This document shows, piece after piece, positions 63,787-64,000 of a stretch of 64,000 bases of DNA (position 1 is the first letter of the stretch; each line of letters begins with the position of its first letter). The position numbers were made by a program, and so were the translations under genes. The stretch covers positions 299,541 through 363,540 of the forward strand of contig NZ_SMMA01000065.1 in NCBI RefSeq assembly GCF_009711345.1, read 5' to 3'. Under the pieces are notes generated by a model that was not told the DNA's origin, searched no databases, and was given only the letters and a program-made list of their open reading frames with translations. Source of the stretch: Pseudovibrio flavus. Lineage in GTDB: Bacteria; Pseudomonadota; Alphaproteobacteria; Rhizobiales; Stappiaceae.

Positions 63787-64000
63787 ATGAACGAAGAAGT
63801 ACCGTGCTCTGTGGTTATTCCCACAAAGGATTGTCTTGAATATCTGGAGGATGCGCTGCAAAGCGTGTTGGCCCAAGAGGTCGAGGGGCTGGAGATAATC
63901 GTCATTGATGACGGGTCCAGTGACGGCACGGACGAGTTCTTGAAAAAGTTTGCCGAAAGCAATAGCGGACTGGTGGTGATTGATGGCCCCGGTCAGGGGC
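63787..64000 (+). CDS. glycosyltransferase family 2, partial (cut by window end)
   Basis: The first 71 codons of a GT-A glycosyltransferase: CSVVIPTKDCLEYLEDALQSVLAQEVEGLEIIVIDDGSSDGTDEFLKKF, with the nucleotide-binding VVIPTKD and the DDGSSDGT motif. ATG 63787 follows GGAGAAGAA. It is divergent from the operon starting at 63661 and is presumably the first gene of another transcription unit of the polysaccharide locus. The 3' end lies beyond the window. Confidence 0.88.
   Translation, partial: MNEEVPCSVVIPTKDCLEYLEDALQSVLAQEVEGLEIIVIDDGSSDGTDEFLKKFAESNSGLVVIDGPGQG

Noticed and set aside
1-64000. CRISPR arrays, insertion sequences, prophage genes, riboswitches
   Set aside because: Looked for short regularly spaced repeats, transposase or integrase motifs and known aptamer cores; none seen.

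Overview
The window reads as chromosomal DNA of a marine-type alphaproteobacterium. The family assignments (catabolic pca genes in rhizobial style, TRAP transport, RF3, an Uup-type ABC-F protein, alpha-style HerA-like ATPase) fit Hyphomicrobiales, and the moderate GC and gene mix make me think of the Stappiaceae/Pseudovibrio group. That placement is inference; no rRNA gene is present to settle it. The window is gene dense, operons are tightly packed with many 4-base ATGA overlaps, and I see no insertion sequence, prophage or CRISPR array.

Layout. (1) 1-850: two identical tRNA-Phe genes facing each other, as 106-base inverted arms around a ~630-base spacer that holds a tiny Gly/Pro/Asn-rich ORF with a strong ribosome binding site. 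(2) 990-12,930: aromatic catabolism. A pca operon on the minus strand (pcaDC fusion, H, G, I, J, F, B) carries the whole protocatechuate branch of the beta-ketoadipate pathway. It is divergent from its probable LysR regulator pcaQ and is followed by a TRAP transporter and pobA, which makes protocatechuate from 4-hydroxybenzoate. (3) 13,780-19,560: a zinc alcohol dehydrogenase, then a complete glucose-type PTS in two proteins (EIIA-HPr-EI fusion and a PtsG-like EIICB with an extra loop and a second EIIB domain), unusual for alphaproteobacteria. (4) 19,600-38,130: housekeeping and mixed genes: RidA-like protein, an NTF2-like protein coupled to a secreted serine protease, a 58-residue membrane protein, prfC, rsmC, rsuA, uup, an oligopeptide ABC transporter with an internal terminator, a dipeptidase, a cupin, a hemolysin-III membrane protein, a HerA-like ATPase and an FhuF-like Fe-S protein.

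(5) 38,240-64,000: a large exopolysaccharide locus that continues past the window. It holds a 1550-residue SLBB export protein made of three 385-residue cassettes, a degenerate P-loop partner, lipoproteins, a STAS protein, a GT2/phosphoglycosyl-transferase fusion, several glycosyltransferases, a GumC-like copolymerase, a flippase, a Wzy-like polymerase, an acyltransferase, a putative glycosidase-like exported protein, a hybrid histidine kinase with an HPt domain and a sigma-54 response regulator. Two good sigma-54 promoters sit in this cluster, one with perfect -24/-12 boxes and an upstream palindrome. The combination STAS + hybrid kinase/HPt + sigma-54 regulator + OmpA-like lipoprotein + SLBB exporter + copolymerase closely parallels the Vibrio fischeri syp (symbiosis polysaccharide) locus. 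This syp-like, sigma-54-wired locus with an oversized exporter is the most interesting feature of the window.

How the parts work together: 4-hydroxybenzoate (perhaps imported by the TRAP system) goes through PobA and the Pca enzymes to succinyl-CoA and acetyl-CoA. Peptides imported by Opp may be cleaved by the adjacent dipeptidase. In the exopolysaccharide locus the kinase/regulator pair probably switches on the sigma-54 promoters, the initiating transferase and glycosyltransferases build the repeat unit, the Wzx/Wzy pair flips and polymerises it, and the GumC-like and SLBB proteins export it.
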